Positions 6,830 through 7,918 of a stretch of DNA of 7,918 nt are shown here, piece after piece. The translations under genes and the position numbers were made by a program. The stretch lies in the NCBI GenBank assembly GCA_005773145.1, contig SXHS01000045.1:1-7918 (forward strand), written 5' to 3'. How positions within the stretch are numbered: position 1 is the first letter of the stretch; each line of letters starts with the position of its first letter. Below the pieces are notes generated by a model. The model did not search any database, was not told the origin of the DNA, and was given only the letters and a program-made list of their open reading frames with translations. The DNA is from Planctomycetaceae bacterium. GTDB taxonomy: Bacteria; Planctomycetota; Planctomycetia; Pirellulales; Pirellulaceae.

Positions 6830-7918
6830 ATGACCCGACGAATTTCCCCCTGGGCCATGGCCGTAGTATTCGCCGTTGCTGGCTTAACCAGCGTTCCCCA
6901 CGCCCATGCCATCCCCCCATTTCTGAAGGAATTCGAAGCGAAATACGTGAAGCCCGACTCGCAGAACGACAAGGAAAAGGCGTTCGCGAAATTGGCTGCC
7001 GCCGAGGAAACGGGCAAATGCAACCTCTGCCACATCAAAGACAAGCCCAAGACGGAACGTAATCCGTACGGAGCGGCGCTTTCCCAATTGTTGAAGAAGG
7101 ACAATTTCAAGAAGGAGCGTTTGGAGAAGGAGGCGGAAGCGGCCCAGAAAGAAATCGTCGAAGCCTTTGAAAAAGTCGCCGCCCAAAAATTCAAATCGGA
7201 TGACGAAAAATCGCCCACGTTCGGCGCCCTGATCGCCGAAGGCCAATTGCCCGGCGTGGCGCCGGCTCCGGCGCCCGAGCAAGTCGCTGAAAAGAAGCCG
7301 GAGGAGAAACCCGCCGAGGCCGCCCAGGCTCCTCCAGCGGCCCCAGCTCCCCCAGCAACCGCTGCCGTATTGGCCAACCAATTTGTGGATCAACTCAAGG
7401 GGGAACTGAAAGCCGAGTTGGTGGAACAACTTAAGAAGCAGTTGGAAACCGAACTGCGTCCGCAATTGTACGCGGAATTAAAAGGCGAGCTGAAGGCCCA
7501 GATCAAAGAGTCACTCAAGCCGGTGATCTATGCGGAGATGAACGCGCCGAAGACCTTCGATCCCAAGCAGGAACAGGATGCCATTCAGGCATTCACCACC
7601 ATTGGTGGCGCCGTGCGAGAACTGGCCCAGAACGACGATTCCAAGAATGTGGATTTCCACCTGGGAGGGAGCCAGCTCGCGGACAACGGACTGGAAGGTC
7701 TGCGGCATTTGAGCAAACTGGTGCAATTGAACTTGCAAGGAACGCAGATCACCGACGCCGGTATGGTACAGCTGCAGAACTTGATCTCTTTGAAGCGTTT
7801 GACTCTGGCGCGCACCAAGGTCGGCGACGAGGGAATCGCGTATTTGAAGGGGCTGGATGGCCTAGAATACCTGAACCTCTACGGGACCCAGGTCACCGAC
7901 GCTGGCATGAAGCATCTG
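6830..7918 (+). CDS. Exported haem-c (CxxCH) and leucine-rich-repeat fusion protein, C-terminus beyond window
   Basis: 363 residues are visible and the frame stays open to the window edge. GGGAG (6817-6821) lies 8 nt before the ATG. A signal peptide (basic MTRR, hydrophobic MAVVFAVAGL, cleavage after AHA at residue 27) sends it out of the cytoplasm. The mature protein begins IPPFLKEFEAKYV, a start I associate with small planctomycete haem-binding proteins, followed by one CNLCH (64-68), the covalent haem-c motif. The NPYGAAL segment (78-84) and a conserved-looking SPTFGALIAEGQLPG (128-142) follow. The distal haem ligand cannot be assigned; no Met lies between 69 and 235. An Ala/Pro/Glu/Lys linker spans about 143-178, then a regular helical repeat 189-236. 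From about 250 on come leucine-rich repeats of 24 residues: LSKLVQLNLQGTQITDAGM (294-312), LISLKRLTLARTKVGDEGI (318-336), LDGLEYLNLYGTQVTDAGM (342-360). Haem attachment is predicted from the motif alone; the partner of the LRR part is unknown. Confidence 0.9.
   Translation, partial: MTRRISPWAMAVVFAVAGLTSVPHAHAIPPFLKEFEAKYVKPDSQNDKEKAFAKLAAAEETGKCNLCHIKDKPKTERNPYGAALSQLLKKDNFKKERLEKEAEAAQKEIVEAFEKVAAQKFKSDDEKSPTFGALIAEGQLPGVAPAPAPEQVAEKKPEEKPAEAAQAPPAAPAPPATAAVLANQFVDQLKGELKAELVEQLKKQLETELRPQLYAELKGELKAQIKESLKPVIYAEMNAPKTFDPKQEQDAIQAFTTIGGAVRELAQNDDSKNVDFHLGGSQLADNGLEGLRHLSKLVQLNLQGTQITDAGMVQLQNLISLKRLTLARTKVGDEGIAYLKGLDGLEYLNLYGTQVTDAGMKHL
7394..7537 (+). repeat. Four 12-residue helical repeats inside the haem/LRR protein
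   Basis: Residues 189-236 split into four units: LKGELKAELVEQ, LKKQLETELRPQ, LYAELKGELKAQ and IKESLKPVIYAE. Leu or Ile falls at positions 1, 5 and 9 of every unit, with Lys/Glu between, so the hydrophobic residues recur every four residues rather than in the 3-4 pattern of a heptad coiled coil. Prolines at 211 and 231 may kink it. It lies between the flexible linker and the LRR domain. Confidence 0.75.

Noticed and set aside
6784..7465. Two minus-strand open frames (197 and 193 codons) opposite the haem/LRR gene
   Set aside because: They are complements of the signal peptide, haem motif and helix coding region. Their Phe/Leu/Ala-rich products are artefacts of Lys/Glu codons read in reverse.

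Overview
The window most likely comes from a member of the Planctomycetota, probably a Pirellulales-like bacterium. The assignment rests on three genes: a very large exported protein with two PQQ-like beta-propellers and TPR-like helices, an exported protein joining a 'IPPF...CxxCH' haem domain to leucine-rich repeats of the 'TDAG' type, and a variant HU protein with an Ala/Lys-rich N-terminal tail. This is inferred from family resemblance, since no marker gene such as rRNA is present. The DNA is GC-rich throughout and has no insertion sequences, tRNA, rRNA, CRISPR array or phage genes.

Left part (minus strand): the first 245 codons of malate synthase G (glcB) run off the left edge. Upstream of it, and also on the minus strand, lies a small HU-family nucleoid protein gene. 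Between them are a good intrinsic terminator for the HU gene and three imperfect copies of a ~30 bp GC-rich repeat, which would form a structured 3' UTR of the HU message.

Middle: a divergent intergenic region of about 340 bp (1264-1599) separates the HU gene from the large plus-strand gene. It holds a plausible HU promoter, a run of roughly helically spaced A-tracts that may bend the DNA, and a weaker candidate promoter for the large gene. The large gene encodes about 1695 residues: signal peptide, acidic stretch, TPR-like helices, first propeller, second helical region, second propeller and a Pro-rich tail. It looks like a periplasmic scaffold rather than a quinoprotein enzyme.

Right part: a well-formed extended -10 promoter and a short leader precede the haem/LRR gene, which runs off the right edge. 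It combines a signal peptide, one CxxCH site, an Ala/Pro linker, a regular 12-residue helical repeat and LRRs. The two exported proteins are neighbours on one strand, but the second has its own promoter. A shared cell-envelope role is possible but not shown. The haem-LRR fusion and its tetrad-spaced helix are the least ordinary features here.
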